Translations under genes and position numbers: made by a program
Part shown: one piece after another, positions 1 through 7,341 of the stretch
Numbering within the stretch: position 1 is the first letter of the stretch
Layout: each line of letters begins with the position of its first letter
Notes under the pieces: generated by a model
Told to the model about the DNA's origin: nothing
Databases searched by the model: none
Seen by the model: only the letters and a program-made list of their open reading frames with translations
Assembly (NCBI GenBank): GCA_934418295.1
Contig: CAKRWZ010000007.1
Span: forward strand, 1 to 37,313
Source: an uncultured Mediterraneibacter sp.
GTDB lineage: Bacteria > Bacillota > Clostridia > Lachnospirales > Lachnospiraceae
Direction: 5' to 3'
Length of the DNA: 37,313 bases

Positions 1-129
1 GGAGCTGACGAGAAATGGGCTCATCAGCCACAAGAGCGTGTAAACATCGACGATATGATGAAAACCTATGAAGGAAACATCGCCATTGTCGCCGAATTGT
101 TCGGATTGGATCTGAATCTTTTCGACTGA
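1..129 (+). CDS. C-terminal end of a probable M20-family metallopeptidase (partial)
   Basis: The first 129 bases form an open frame with no start inside the window, ending in TGA at 127-129 and giving 42 residues. The tail contains WAHQPQERVNIDDMMKTYEG, which resembles the C-terminal helix of M20 peptidases (PepV/PepT/PepD type), where a H-x-P-x-E-x-[IV]-x-[IV]-[DE] motif lies near the metal site. Members hydrolyse dipeptides or other N-acyl amino acids in the cytoplasm using two zinc ions. Only this end is visible, so the subfamily cannot be told. A strong hairpin with a T-run follows the stop. The family call rests on one motif and is tentative. Confidence 0.5.
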   Translation, partial: GADEKWAHQPQERVNIDDMMKTYEGNIAIVAELFGLDLNLFD

Positions 130-154
130 TCACTATACAAAGGGCGATACAAAA

Positions 155-206
155 GAGCGCTGCTCCACAAATGCATTTCATTTGTGGAGCAGCGCTCCTT
201 TTTTCT
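155..206. terminator. Strong bidirectional terminator between convergent genes
   Basis: A perfect 19-bp stem (155-173 with 179-197) with a 5-base loop is followed by a T-run on the plus strand and flanked by AAAA on the left, which reads as T's on the minus strand. It sits between the plus-strand peptidase stop (129) and the minus-strand AraC stop (224) and probably ends both transcripts. Confidence 0.9.
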
Positions 207-223
207 TCTTTACGATTTCTGTT

Positions 224-1111
224 TTATTTTCTGTGCTGACTCCGGTACTGTCCCGGCGTCACACCAAATCTCTGACGAAACAGATTCCCGAAATAACTGG
301 TGTTGTTAAACCCTGTACTGAAAGCAATCTCTGTGATAGAACTCTCGCTCTGGATCAAAAGCTTCGACGCACAACTCAAACGGTACAGCGTAAGATACGA
401 AAAAATCGTGTCCTGCGTTACTTCTTTAAAAAGACGGCAGCATTCACTCTTGTTAACCCCCACTTCCCTGGCGATCATTTCCAGGGTTATCCTTTCTGCA
501 TAATGCCGGTTTAAAAATACGATGATATCATTTACCACTGCATTTTCTGGAAGTTCCGCCGATTCATCATAACCAAACAATCGGTTTTTCAAAAGCTCCA
601 TCCACATTTTCCCGGTGATAAAAAAAGCTTCCGCCTCATAGCCAAAAGCTTTTTCCTCGCAGAGCTTTTCCAGTCTCGGCAATTCCTCCAGTAAACGCTT
701 CTGCCACTCGATCGAACTGTGCAGCGGAACATTGGTCACTTGAAACCCTTTCAAAAAAGGAGCCACATAGTTTTTTTCCAAGACACTTCCTTCAAAGGAT
801 CCCAGCAGCCGTGGATGGACATCCATACATAAACAGGCGCTTTCTCCATTCTTTTTCCAGGACAGGATCTTGTGCATACAGCCCTGATTTACAAAAATAC
901 CGCTCCCTGCTCCCAGCACATACTTTTTTTCGCGGAGCAGAAACTGTATATAACCCGTCTCCACATAATAGAAACGCAGTTCCTCGTACCAATTCCACCC
1001 TTCTGCATCTTCCCGCTTCCCCTCCGGAGGATGTATCCGGAAGATACGTAAAGGGAACTCATAGGAACCGTGCAAAGAAACACTTTCCGCCGCTTCTTTC
1101 CTACAGTTCAT
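224..1111 (-). CDS. AraC-family transcriptional regulator with N-terminal cupin domain
   Basis: This 295-residue protein has the usual two-part AraC layout. A cupin-like sensor half (about residues 20-130) would bind a small ligand, and a C-terminal double helix-turn-helix domain (about 190-290) carries the signature IAFSTGFNNTSYF followed by FRQRFGVTPGQYR. Such proteins usually activate carbohydrate or stress genes; the target here is unknown and no divergent partner is adjacent. The ATG overlaps the end of the small membrane protein gene by 11 bases and has no good ribosome-binding site of its own, which suggests translational coupling. A start a few codons downstream (GTG or TTG) cannot be excluded. 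Confidence 0.88.
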   Translation of the reverse strand: MNCRKEAAESVSLHGSYEFPLRIFRIHPPEGKREDAEGWNWYEELRFYYVETGYIQFLLREKKYVLGAGSGIFVNQGCMHKILSWKKNGESACLCMDVHPRLLGSFEGSVLEKNYVAPFLKGFQVTNVPLHSSIEWQKRLLEELPRLEKLCEEKAFGYEAEAFFITGKMWMELLKNRLFGYDESAELPENAVVNDIIVFLNRHYAERITLEMIAREVGVNKSECCRLFKEVTQDTIFSYLTLYRLSCASKLLIQSESSITEIAFSTGFNNTSYFGNLFRQRFGVTPGQYRSQHRK

Positions 1112-1331
1112 TCAAGTAAGAACTAACCGACTCGTAATCCACCTCTGCCATTTCTCTCGGCTGAGAAGCTTCATAGCTGCTGTAAGCAGAATAGCCGATC
1201 CATCCCACCAGACCCACGAGCACCAGTACCAAAAGAGTCTCCCGGAAAATTTTTACTCTTTTTCTTTTTTTCACGATCTGTTTACGATTTGCTTTCTGCT
1301 CTTTATAATAGTCTACTTTTTTCTGACTCAT
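1101..1331 (-). CDS. Small single-pass membrane protein, function unknown
   Basis: The start chosen is MSQKKVDYYK, giving 76 residues, because AAAGGAG lies 9 bases before that ATG; an upstream ATG at 1370 falls within the degV terminator and is unlikely. The first ~28 residues are very basic (K/R-rich), followed by one hydrophobic helix (LLVLVLVGLVGWIGYSAY) and a short acidic, probably extracytoplasmic tail. I do not recognise a domain. It overlaps the start of the AraC gene, so the two are probably co-transcribed, and the protein could be a membrane partner of that regulator, but nothing in the sequence proves this. Confidence 0.75.
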   Translation of the reverse strand: MSQKKVDYYKEQKANRKQIVKKRKRVKIFRETLLVLVLVGLVGWIGYSAYSSYEASQPREMAEVDYESVSSYLNEL

Positions 1332-1348
1332 AACAGGTAACTCCTTTA

Positions 1349-1386
1349 AAAAATAAAATATCGGTTTCATCCTGCCGATATTTTAT
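1349..1386 (-). terminator. Terminator of degV, overlapping a downstream promoter
   Basis: A 12-bp stem (1353-1364 with 1375-1386) with a 10-base loop is followed on the minus strand by TTTTTT, directly downstream of the degV stop at 1398. The T-run abuts the AAAGGAG ribosome-binding site of the next gene. Confidence 0.8.
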
Positions 1387-1408
1387 CATATTTTCCCCTA
1401 AAGAACAA
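1380..1408 (-). promoter_or_regulatory. Probable promoter for the small membrane protein-AraC operon
   Basis: On the minus strand TTGTTC (-35, 1403-1408) is followed after exactly 17 bases by TAAAAT (-10, 1380-1385). The -35 overlaps the last degV codons and the -10 lies in the arm of the degV terminator. The segment closely matches the promoter region at 22978-23012. Confidence 0.55.
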
Positions 1409-2237
1409 CGATAATTCCGCCGTCTCCCGCATACAAAGAACTGACCCCTCTGGTATTCAGTACAATACTGCTCTTTACATTCAGTTTTTCCAAAAGCATC
1501 TTCCGGACAGCCTCTGCTCTCTCCGGACAATTACAATGGGAAATGGCGATCTGCTTTTTCTCCGGACGTCTGGCATCTTCTTTGATCTGCTCCGTCATTT
1601 TCACTAACGCTTTTTTCATTCCTCTGGCCTGTCCCAGCTGATGGATAGTTCCCTCCGGCAGGGAACCCATGATCGGCTTGATATTCAAAGCTGTGGCAAC
1701 CACTGCCTTCAATCCGGTCAACCGGCCGTTTTTCCGAAGAAAATCCAGACTTTCCAGCACGAAATACGTGTTTTGTCCGGAAATGTAATCCTCTACCTTA
1801 TCGATCACCTGTTCAAAGGTCATTCCTGCCTCTTCACATTCCTGGATCTTCAGGGCTATCAACGTTTCTCCCACGGAAGCCGAGCGGGAATTGAATACAT
1901 AGATTTGTTTCTTTCCATACTCTTCTTCGTACAGATTTTTTCCCAAAATCGCACTGTTGTAAGAGCCGCTCAACTCTGCGGAAAGCGTTACCACATAAAT
2001 TCTTTCCTCATCACAATGATATTTTTCCATATAAGCCTGCGGCGACGGACACGATGATCTGGGACATTCCGGGCTTGACGCCACCGCCTCCAGAAATGCT
2101 TTCTGATCAAAAGTCTCATCGTCTGTGATGATCTGATCTCCCACCTGCAGCTGCAAAGAAACTGTTTCAAACTTTCCGCCGGATTTCATTTCATCCGTCA
2201 GCTCCCCACAACTGTCCACAAGCACTTTATAATCCAT
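1398..2237 (-). CDS. DegV family fatty-acid-binding protein
   Basis: This 279-residue protein matches the DegV family in length and layout. The N-terminus MDYKVLVDSCGELTDE is the typical first strand and loop. A SCPSPQAY segment (about residue 62) replaces the usual TSQPSP lipid-head-group loop, and LSGSYNSA follows as the second binding motif. Family members bind a fatty acid between two EDD-fold domains; in Gram-positives this is linked to FakB-type fatty-acid kinase subunits that present the fatty acid to FakA. No FakA gene is nearby. It has its own promoter at 2253-2282 and terminator at 1349-1386, so it is probably monocistronic. Confidence 0.9.
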   Translation of the reverse strand: MDYKVLVDSCGELTDEMKSGGKFETVSLQLQVGDQIITDDETFDQKAFLEAVASSPECPRSSCPSPQAYMEKYHCDEERIYVVTLSAELSGSYNSAILGKNLYEEEYGKKQIYVFNSRSASVGETLIALKIQECEEAGMTFEQVIDKVEDYISGQNTYFVLESLDFLRKNGRLTGLKAVVATALNIKPIMGSLPEGTIHQLGQARGMKKALVKMTEQIKEDARRPEKKQIAISHCNCPERAEAVRKMLLEKLNVKSSIVLNTRGVSSLYAGDGGIIVVL

Positions 2238-2252
2238 TTCTTTTCCTCCCGC

Positions 2253-2282
2253 CGTATATCTTGTAACATCTGCTCATGTCAA
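2253..2282 (-). promoter_or_regulatory. Promoter of degV
   Basis: On the minus strand a consensus TTGACA (2277-2282) is followed after 18 bases by TATACG (2253-2258), about 16 bases before the ATG. GGGAGGAAAAG supplies the ribosome-binding site. The leader is very short. Confidence 0.6.
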
Positions 2283-2325
2283 CACTTATATGCAGGCACA
2301 ACGCAATATGTCTTTTCTTTCTTTT

Positions 2326-2350
2326 TGATGTAGTTTTAAATACTACATCA
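2326..2350. repeat. 9-bp palindrome upstream of degV, possible operator
   Basis: TGATGTAGT (2326-2334) and ACTACATCA (2342-2350) form perfect inverted arms around a 7-base AT spacer. It lies between the ftsW-like stop (2396) and the degV promoter. No T-run follows on either strand, so it looks more like a protein-binding site than a terminator. Confidence 0.5.
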
Positions 2351-2395
2351 AACAAAATAACACATTTTCAGGAAGAAAGAAAGTACTTTCCAGGT

Positions 2396-3610
2396 TTATT
2401 CATCATTTATTTTTATTTTCGTCGAAATTCCCAACGCAATCCCCATTTCCGCCATTAAAAAGAGGATAGAAGTTCCTCCGTAGCTGATAAAAGGCAAGGT
2501 GATTCCGGTTGTCGGAAGGATCCGGGTCACGACGCCTATATTTAAGATCACCTGGAGCGCAATATGTGCAAAAATGCCTGTGGCGATCAGAGAACCGTAT
2601 ATATCCGGCGCATTTCTTGCGATAAATACCAGACGGTACAACAAAAAGCCAAAAAGGAGCAGCACCACGATCACCCCAAACACGCCCAGTTCTTCACAGA
2701 TAACAGAAAGGATCATATCATTTTGTGCCTCCGGTATGATCATTTTCTGGCTGCTGTTTCCCAGCCCTTTTCCGAAAAACCCTCCGGAACCGATGGCATA
2801 CAGTGCCTGTGTGACCTGATGGCTTTCTTCTGTCGCATATTGATCCGGTTTCAGCCATGCCAAAATTCTCCTGAGGCGGAAATTGGTGGTGTTCTGTACA
2901 TTGGCTGCCATGATCTGAAGAATGATCATCAATGCCGCGATCCCGCCACCGCCCAATACAAGAAAAGGAGCTGTTTTGGGATGTACCACAAAAATCATGA
3001 TGCAGGTGATCAAAAGTACAATCAGCGCCGTGCTCAGATTATCCGTAAAATAATAGACTCCCACAAAAGCAAAAATGCCCCAAACAGCAACTTTTGCAAT
3101 CCCTTTCAGGCTGTAAGCCTGCTTTCCCATCTCGCACAAGAGATACGGGATCAACAAAATGATCGCGATCTTCATAATCTCAGAAGGCTGCAGCGTCATG
3201 TTGAACGGCATCTGAAGCCAACGCCTGGAACCATAACTTTCCACGCCCAAAGGCGAAAACCGTACCAGCGCCATCAAAAACATGGCGATCCAATAAACGG
3301 GCCACGCCCATTTTGCATAGATATGATAATTGATCCTTGACACAACATACATGGCGAAAAAGCTTCCCACCGTAACCAACGCCTGACGCTTCAGGTAATA
3401 CATATCGTCTCCGAATTTGATCTGTGCACTGTATGAACTGCTGCTATAAAGCATGACCAATCCAAAGCAGACCAAAAAAATCACTACGATCAAAAGATTG
3501 TAATCGAAATATGCTGCCCCGCTCTTCTTTCGTCTGACGTCAGACCATCCTGTCTCACCCGTCGGCCGGCGCCTGCGCTGCCGGACCGGTTGTGTCACTC
3601 TGCTTTTCAT
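2396..3610 (-). CDS. ftsW: FtsW/RodA/SpoVE (SEDS) family peptidoglycan glycosyltransferase
   Basis: This 404-residue polytopic protein starts with a basic cytoplasmic leader of about 33 residues and then about ten hydrophobic segments. It carries the SEDS hallmarks: SYGSRRWLQ followed by LQPSEIMKIAIIL, the EAQNDMILSVICEELG loop (with the conserved Asp/Glu), and the C-terminal LPTTGITLPFISYGGTS. SEDS proteins polymerise lipid II into glycan strands together with a class B PBP. LQPSE and LPTTGITLPFISYGG fit FtsW/SpoVE better than RodA; in a spore former SpoVE is a real alternative, and no PBP gene lies beside it. The gene starts 3 bases after the asnB stop, with its GGGGAG site inside the last asnB codons, so the two are co-translated. 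Confidence 0.9.
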   Translation of the reverse strand: MKSRVTQPVRQRRRRPTGETGWSDVRRKKSGAAYFDYNLLIVVIFLVCFGLVMLYSSSSYSAQIKFGDDMYYLKRQALVTVGSFFAMYVVSRINYHIYAKWAWPVYWIAMFLMALVRFSPLGVESYGSRRWLQMPFNMTLQPSEIMKIAIILLIPYLLCEMGKQAYSLKGIAKVAVWGIFAFVGVYYFTDNLSTALIVLLITCIMIFVVHPKTAPFLVLGGGGIAALMIILQIMAANVQNTTNFRLRRILAWLKPDQYATEESHQVTQALYAIGSGGFFGKGLGNSSQKMIIPEAQNDMILSVICEELGVFGVIVVLLLFGFLLYRLVFIARNAPDIYGSLIATGIFAHIALQVILNIGVVTRILPTTGITLPFISYGGTSILFLMAEMGIALGISTKIKINDE

Positions 3611-3613
3611 GCA

Positions 3614-5494
3614 TTATCTCCCCTTATATTCCGGATGTACCGGTTTCCCATGTCCAAAAAAGCGATCGTACCACAGCAGGAAAATGTAAACCGTCCAGAT
3701 CTTTCTGCTGTTGTCCGTTTTTTCGTTCGTATTTTTCCCCTCTTTGTGATCCTGCAGCATTTTCAAAAGCTTTTCTGTGTGGAAAAACTGCCCGGCCGCC
3801 TCCGACTGAAACATTTCTTTCACCCGATCGTAATAACGATCTTCTTTCAGCCATACACGGATCGGGATCGGAAATCCCAGTTTTTTCTTTTCTGCCGTTT
3901 TGCTTCGGATCACCTTTTCGGCAGCCCCCCTCAGAGCTACCTTTGTTTTCGGCGCCTGCACCTTATAAGAAAGCGGCAGCGTCTCTGCCAATTCCAGTAC
4001 TTTTTTATCCAAAAACGGAACCCGTACCTCTAAAGAATTGGCCATTCCCATCTTGTCGCCCTTCATCAGGATGTCGTGAACCAGCCAGAGATGCATGTCC
4101 ACATACTGCATCTTCGTCACCGGATCTTTGTCCTTTACCCGCGCATACAGCGGAGCCGTTACCTTTTGGATCCCGGGCTTGCATCCTTTTTTCAGAAGCT
4201 TGTTCGCCTCCCGCTCCGTAAAGATATTGGTTGCATTTGCAAAATAACGCTCCTCCAAAGTCTTTCCGTGACGCATCAGAAAACCGCGCCCTTTTACGCT
4301 CCTTGGAAGACATCTCTCCGCCAGCCAGCCCAATGCCCGGCGGATCGGCATCGGGATCTTGTTGAACCCGGTATGCTCCAAAGGCTCACAATAGATATTG
4401 TACCCGCCGAACAACTCATCCGATCCTTCCCCCGAAAGAACGACTTTTACTTTTTTGGAAGCTTCTTCGCTCAAAAAGAACAATGCGATGGCCGCCGGGT
4501 CTGCCACCGGTTCGTCCATGTAATACTGGATATCCGACAATCGATCCCAATACTCCTCTGGCTTGATCACCCTGGCATCGTTCTGCATGTGGATACTTTT
4601 TGCAAATTCCTTTGCATCTTGGATCTCACTGTATTTTCCCTCGTCAAAACCGACGGTAAAGGTCCGGTCCACCTGCCCCAGATAAGTAAGGTAACTGGAA
4701 TCCACGCCGCTGGAAAGGTAGGACGCCACTTCCACATCGCTGATCTTATGCATGGCAACTGATTCTTTTATCGTCGCTTCCACATCGTCTACGATTTCCT
4801 CAAAGCTTTTTTCGGTGTCTCCCGTAAATTTCGGCTCAAAATAACGAGTTTTTTCCATCTTTCCGTTTTCATAAGTAAAATAATATCCCGGCGGCAGACA
4901 AAAAACTCCTTTGAAAAAAGTCTCGTCCGTCGGCACAAACTGAAAAGACAGGTAATTTCCCAATGCAGCTTCATTGAATACTTTGTCGTACTTGGGATGC
5001 TCCATAAATGCCTTGATCTCTGACCCATAAAGGAATGTATTGTTCATCTGTGCATAATACAAAGGTTTGATTCCAAAAATATCCCTTGCACCGAACATCT
5101 TTTTCTTTTTGGTGTCCCAGATCACAAACGCATACATACCGCGAAGCCGGTCCACCAGCTGCTCGCCCCACTCCTCATATCCGTGAAGCAGCGTTTCCGA
5201 ATCTGTATTGGAAGTAAACACATGCCCCGCTTCCAACAGCTGCTCCCGCAGCTGCTGATAATTATAAATCTCTCCGTTAAACGTCAAAACCAACGTTCTG
5301 TCTTCATTATAAAGCGGCTGATCTCCCACCTCCGAAAGATCAATGATACTGAGCCGCCGAAATCCAAGAGCAGCGTCTTCGTCCACATATTTACCGGAAC
5401 TGTCCGGCCCGCGATGTACGATCGTATCCATCATGCGCTCCAGAACCTGCTCCCGGTCTTCGACCTGACCAATAAATCCCACAAATCCGCACAT
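3614..5494 (-). CDS. asnB: Asparagine synthase (glutamine-hydrolysing)
   Basis: The 626-residue protein begins MCGFVGFIG, so after Met removal Cys2 is the N-terminal nucleophile of a class II glutaminase domain (about residues 2-200, with RRLSIIDLS and NGEIYNY). A synthetase domain follows (about 235-590) with the PP-loop YLSSGVDSSYLT that binds ATP, then GEGSDELFGGY. It converts aspartate, glutamine and ATP to asparagine; related enzymes also amidate wall peptide meso-DAP or aspartate. It shares an operon with the SEDS gene (3-base gap), which makes a wall-linked role possible but unproven. GAGGAG lies 7 bases before the ATG, and a consensus-like promoter is present at 5585-5613. Confidence 0.95.
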   Translation of the reverse strand: MCGFVGFIGQVEDREQVLERMMDTIVHRGPDSSGKYVDEDAALGFRRLSIIDLSEVGDQPLYNEDRTLVLTFNGEIYNYQQLREQLLEAGHVFTSNTDSETLLHGYEEWGEQLVDRLRGMYAFVIWDTKKKKMFGARDIFGIKPLYYAQMNNTFLYGSEIKAFMEHPKYDKVFNEAALGNYLSFQFVPTDETFFKGVFCLPPGYYFTYENGKMEKTRYFEPKFTGDTEKSFEEIVDDVEATIKESVAMHKISDVEVASYLSSGVDSSYLTYLGQVDRTFTVGFDEGKYSEIQDAKEFAKSIHMQNDARVIKPEEYWDRLSDIQYYMDEPVADPAAIALFFLSEEASKKVKVVLSGEGSDELFGGYNIYCEPLEHTGFNKIPMPIRRALGWLAERCLPRSVKGRGFLMRHGKTLEERYFANATNIFTEREANKLLKKGCKPGIQKVTAPLYARVKDKDPVTKMQYVDMHLWLVHDILMKGDKMGMANSLEVRVPFLDKKVLELAETLPLSYKVQAPKTKVALRGAAEKVIRSKTAEKKKLGFPIPIRVWLKEDRYYDRVKEMFQSEAAGQFFHTEKLLKMLQDHKEGKNTNEKTDNSRKIWTVYIFLLWYDRFFGHGKPVHPEYKGR

Positions 5495-5584
5495 ATATAT
5501 TCTCCTCTTCTGCTGCTTCCTGCTTCTTTTCCTTATATAAATTCCTGTCTTTTACATAAGGACACTCCATTTCCATAATAGCTT

Positions 5585-5613
5585 ATTATACTCATATTTT
5601 AAGATAAAAACAA
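5585..5613 (-). promoter_or_regulatory. Promoter of asnB-ftsW operon
   Basis: On the minus strand TTGTTT (5608-5613) is separated by 17 bases from TATAAT (5585-5590). It leaves a leader of about 85 bases before the asnB ATG. Confidence 0.65.
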
Positions 5614-5626
5614 CCGGTTTTTCCCC

Positions 5627-5655
5627 TTTACTTTTATCTCCTGTTTTATTATAAT
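5627..5655 (+). promoter_or_regulatory. Promoter of tRNA-Pro
   Basis: TTTACT (5627-5632), a 17-base spacer and TATAAT (5650-5655) end 9 bases before the mature tRNA 5' end, as expected for a short pre-tRNA leader. Confidence 0.65.
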
Positions 5656-5664
5656 AAATAAAAA

Positions 5665-5739
5665 CGGGGTATGGCTCAGCTTGGCTAGAGCGCACGGCTG
5701 GGGGCCGTGAGGTCGCAGGTTCGAATCCTGTTACCCCGA
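5665..5739 (+). tRNA. tRNA-Pro (anticodon GGG)
   Basis: A full cloverleaf can be folded by hand: acceptor CGGGGTA pairs with TACCCCG, D-stem GCTC/GAGC, anticodon stem CACGG/CCGTG with loop CTGGGGG (anticodon GGG, G37 typical of Pro tRNAs), and T-arm GCAGG TTCGAAT CCTGT. The discriminator is A and CCA is not encoded. It reads CCC and CCU proline codons. It stands alone between divergent asnB and convergent cotJC. Confidence 0.95.
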
Positions 5740-5760
5740 GTTTTATAAAAAGTGCGAAAT

Positions 5761-5804
5761 GCCGAAAAATCCTTAAAAAATGGACGTTTCGGCTATTTAT
5801 TTTT
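5761..5804 (+). terminator. Weak terminator after tRNA-Pro
   Basis: GCCGAAA (5761-5767) can pair with TTTCGGC (5787-5793), followed by TATTTATTTTT. The loop is long and AT-rich, so this is a modest candidate. Confidence 0.35.
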
Positions 5805-5837
5805 CTAATATAATTCTGATAGTTTATGTGTTTCTAA

Positions 5838-5890
5838 AAAACAATTTAAATTGCAATCGCCAGAGCGTGCCTTTCGGCACTTCTGGCGAT
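5838..5890 (-). terminator. Terminator of the cotJ operon
   Basis: ATCGCCAG (5856-5863) pairs with CTGGCGAT (5883-5890), and an inner GTGCC/GGCAC stem caps the hairpin. On the minus strand it is followed by an AT-rich stretch ending in TTTTTT, 18 bases after the cotJC stop. Confidence 0.75.
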
Positions 5891-5907
5891 TTGTATATTT
5901 TTGCAGG

Positions 5908-6525
5908 TTATTTGCAGGAACAGGAACCGGAAGAGTCGAATTCCGGATTAAAAGCATAAAAGTTCTTGTCGTCCAGATGATCCTGTATGATCCGCAGACT
6001 TTCACCGAAACGCTGATAATGAACGATCTCTCGTTCCCGCAAAAAGCGGATAGGACCGCGGACCTCTTCCTCTTTGATCAGACGGAGGATATTGTCGTAG
6101 GTAGTGCGGGCTTTCTGCTCTGCTGCCATATTCTCATGCAGATCAGTGATCGGATCGCCTTTGGACTGGAAGGTGGTGGCGCTCCAAGGAACCCCTCCGG
6201 CAGACTGCGGCCACAGAGCCAGAGTGTGGTCCACATAATATTTGTCAAAACCGGATTCTTTGATCTCTTCCGTTGTCAGATCCTTTGTGAGCTGATAAAC
6301 GATGGCGCAGATCATTTCCAGATGGGCCAGTTCCTCCGTTCCAATATCTGTCAGGATACCTGTGACTTCTTTGTAAGGCATCGTATACCGCTGGGAAAGA
6401 TAGCGCATAGAAGCGCCAAGCTCACCGTCAGGGCCTCCGAACTGGCTGATGATCACCTGTGCCAACTGCGGATTGGTCTGGGAAATTTTTACGGGATATT
6501 GCAGACGTTTTTCATAATTCCACAT
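5908..6525 (-). CDS. cotJC: CotJC, manganese-catalase-like spore coat protein
   Basis: The 205-residue protein matches CotJC in length and sequence: MWNYEKRLQYPVKI at the start, then a four-helix ferritin-like fold with metal-ligand motifs E-x-x-H (GTEELAHLEM near residue 70) and a second set around ENMAAEQKARTTYDNIL and REREIVHYQRFGE. Family members belong to the di-manganese catalase group and are built into the inner spore coat. The C-terminus is Cys-rich (SGSCSCK). The start is preceded by AAGGAGG with 10-base spacing and lies 3 bases after the cotJB stop. It implies that the organism sporulates or carries an intact coat operon. Confidence 0.93.
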   Translation of the reverse strand: MWNYEKRLQYPVKISQTNPQLAQVIISQFGGPDGELGASMRYLSQRYTMPYKEVTGILTDIGTEELAHLEMICAIVYQLTKDLTTEEIKESGFDKYYVDHTLALWPQSAGGVPWSATTFQSKGDPITDLHENMAAEQKARTTYDNILRLIKEEEVRGPIRFLREREIVHYQRFGESLRIIQDHLDDKNFYAFNPEFDSSGSCSCK

Positions 6526-6528
6526 AGA

Positions 6529-6798
6529 TCAGCATCCTCCTTCCTGCCATGGCCATGGCTCGTGGATCCAATTCCATCTGTCCGTGCAGGAATCGACGGC
6601 AGTGTCGATGGTCAGAGGGGTATAGTAAGAGGCGTATTCTTTCAGAGCCGCATTGCGCATCTCGCTGTATTTGTAAAAACTGGAAAGTGCTTCCTGATTT
6701 TCAGGGTGGGTATCCAGGAACAGTTTGATGTCATCTACGGCAAAACTGACGGCATTGATATGCTCTAACAATTCTTTTTTACAAGGTTTGTTTGTCAT
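6529..6798 (-). CDS. cotJB: CotJB spore coat protein
   Basis: The 89-residue product shows the CotJB pattern: an N-terminal helix with LLEHINAVSFAVDDIKLFLD, LDTHPENQEAL, and a Trp/Pro-rich C-terminus (WNWIHEPWPWQEGGC). CotJB is a small coat protein encoded between CotJA and CotJC and needed for their assembly. Its ATG overlaps the cotJA stop (ATGA), and AAGGAGG lies 9 bases upstream inside cotJA, so the genes are translationally coupled. Confidence 0.92.
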   Translation of the reverse strand: MTNKPCKKELLEHINAVSFAVDDIKLFLDTHPENQEALSSFYKYSEMRNAALKEYASYYTPLTIDTAVDSCTDRWNWIHEPWPWQEGGC

Positions 6799-7073
6799 CG
6801 CCGGCGTCCTCCTTTTCCATAAAATGGTTTATCCAGTTCTTCAAAAACAGTACCTTTTGAGAGACCGGTTTCTGCTTCGTATATTTGCCGCCAAGTCTGC
6901 CATGGAACATAAGCCATAGCGATGGGCAGAGAACGGAGAGGATCCTGGCAGGAGCAGGTGTCCGTATAGGGCTTTGGGCCGGCGGAGCGCGGTCGGTTTT
7001 CAGAAGAAGAGGCACATCTGCAGCCGTTCATCCGGCTGTTCCCGCCGCGAAACTGGTTCTGATAAGTTTGCAT
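6795..7073 (-). CDS. cotJA: CotJA spore coat-associated protein
   Basis: Starting at MQTYQNQFRGG gives 92 residues; AAAGGAG lies about 11 bases upstream, and the longer frame back to 7163 has no ribosome-binding site. The C-terminal half contains LPIAMAYVPWQTWRQIYE and GTVFEELDKPFYGKGG, typical of CotJA. The N-terminal half is Cys/Ser/Arg-rich and low in complexity. It is the first gene of the mother-cell-expressed cotJABC operon (SigE-dependent in Bacillus subtilis). I did not find a convincing SigE promoter in 7074-7200. Confidence 0.9.
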   Translation of the reverse strand: MQTYQNQFRGGNSRMNGCRCASSSENRPRSAGPKPYTDTCSCQDPLRSLPIAMAYVPWQTWRQIYEAETGLSKGTVFEELDKPFYGKGGRRR

Positions 7074-7218
7074 GATCGGTAAGACTCCTTTCTGAGTGTC
7101 TGTACTGATAAAATATGTCAAAGCTGTAAAACTGTGAAAGTTTGTGTCTGCAGGTTGCAGCAAAACAAAAAACGGGTAAAATGCACAAAAAAATAAAATG
7201 AAATATTTTAAATTTTGG

Positions 7219-7248
7219 TTAATCTTTTTGAAAAACAGGTATTATAAT
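7219..7248 (+). promoter_or_regulatory. Probable promoter of the L25 gene
   Basis: A consensus TATAAT (7243-7248) is clear. The best -35 is TTAATC (7219-7224) at 18-base spacing, which is weak. The leader is about 90 bases and includes small inverted repeats (AACCT/AGGTT near 7290-7310). Confidence 0.45.
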
Positions 7249-7341
7249 ATAGCCGTAACAAGAAATAGATTTTATGAACTACTTAACAAAACCTCTTTGT
7301 GGAAGGTTGCTAAGCAATTCAGATTTTGGAGGAAAAGGTAA

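Noticed and set aside
2326..2350. Terminator of the ftsW-like gene
   Set aside because: AT-rich stem of 9 bp with no T-run on the minus strand.
5851..6768. Long plus-strand open frame opposite cotJC/cotJB
   Set aside because: It is antisense to well-recognised cotJ genes, has no ribosome-binding site or known motifs, and its composition is that of a shadow frame.
7074..7200. SigE promoter for cotJ
   Set aside because: GACATATT resembles the -35, but no matching CATACAAT-like -10 lies at the right spacing.
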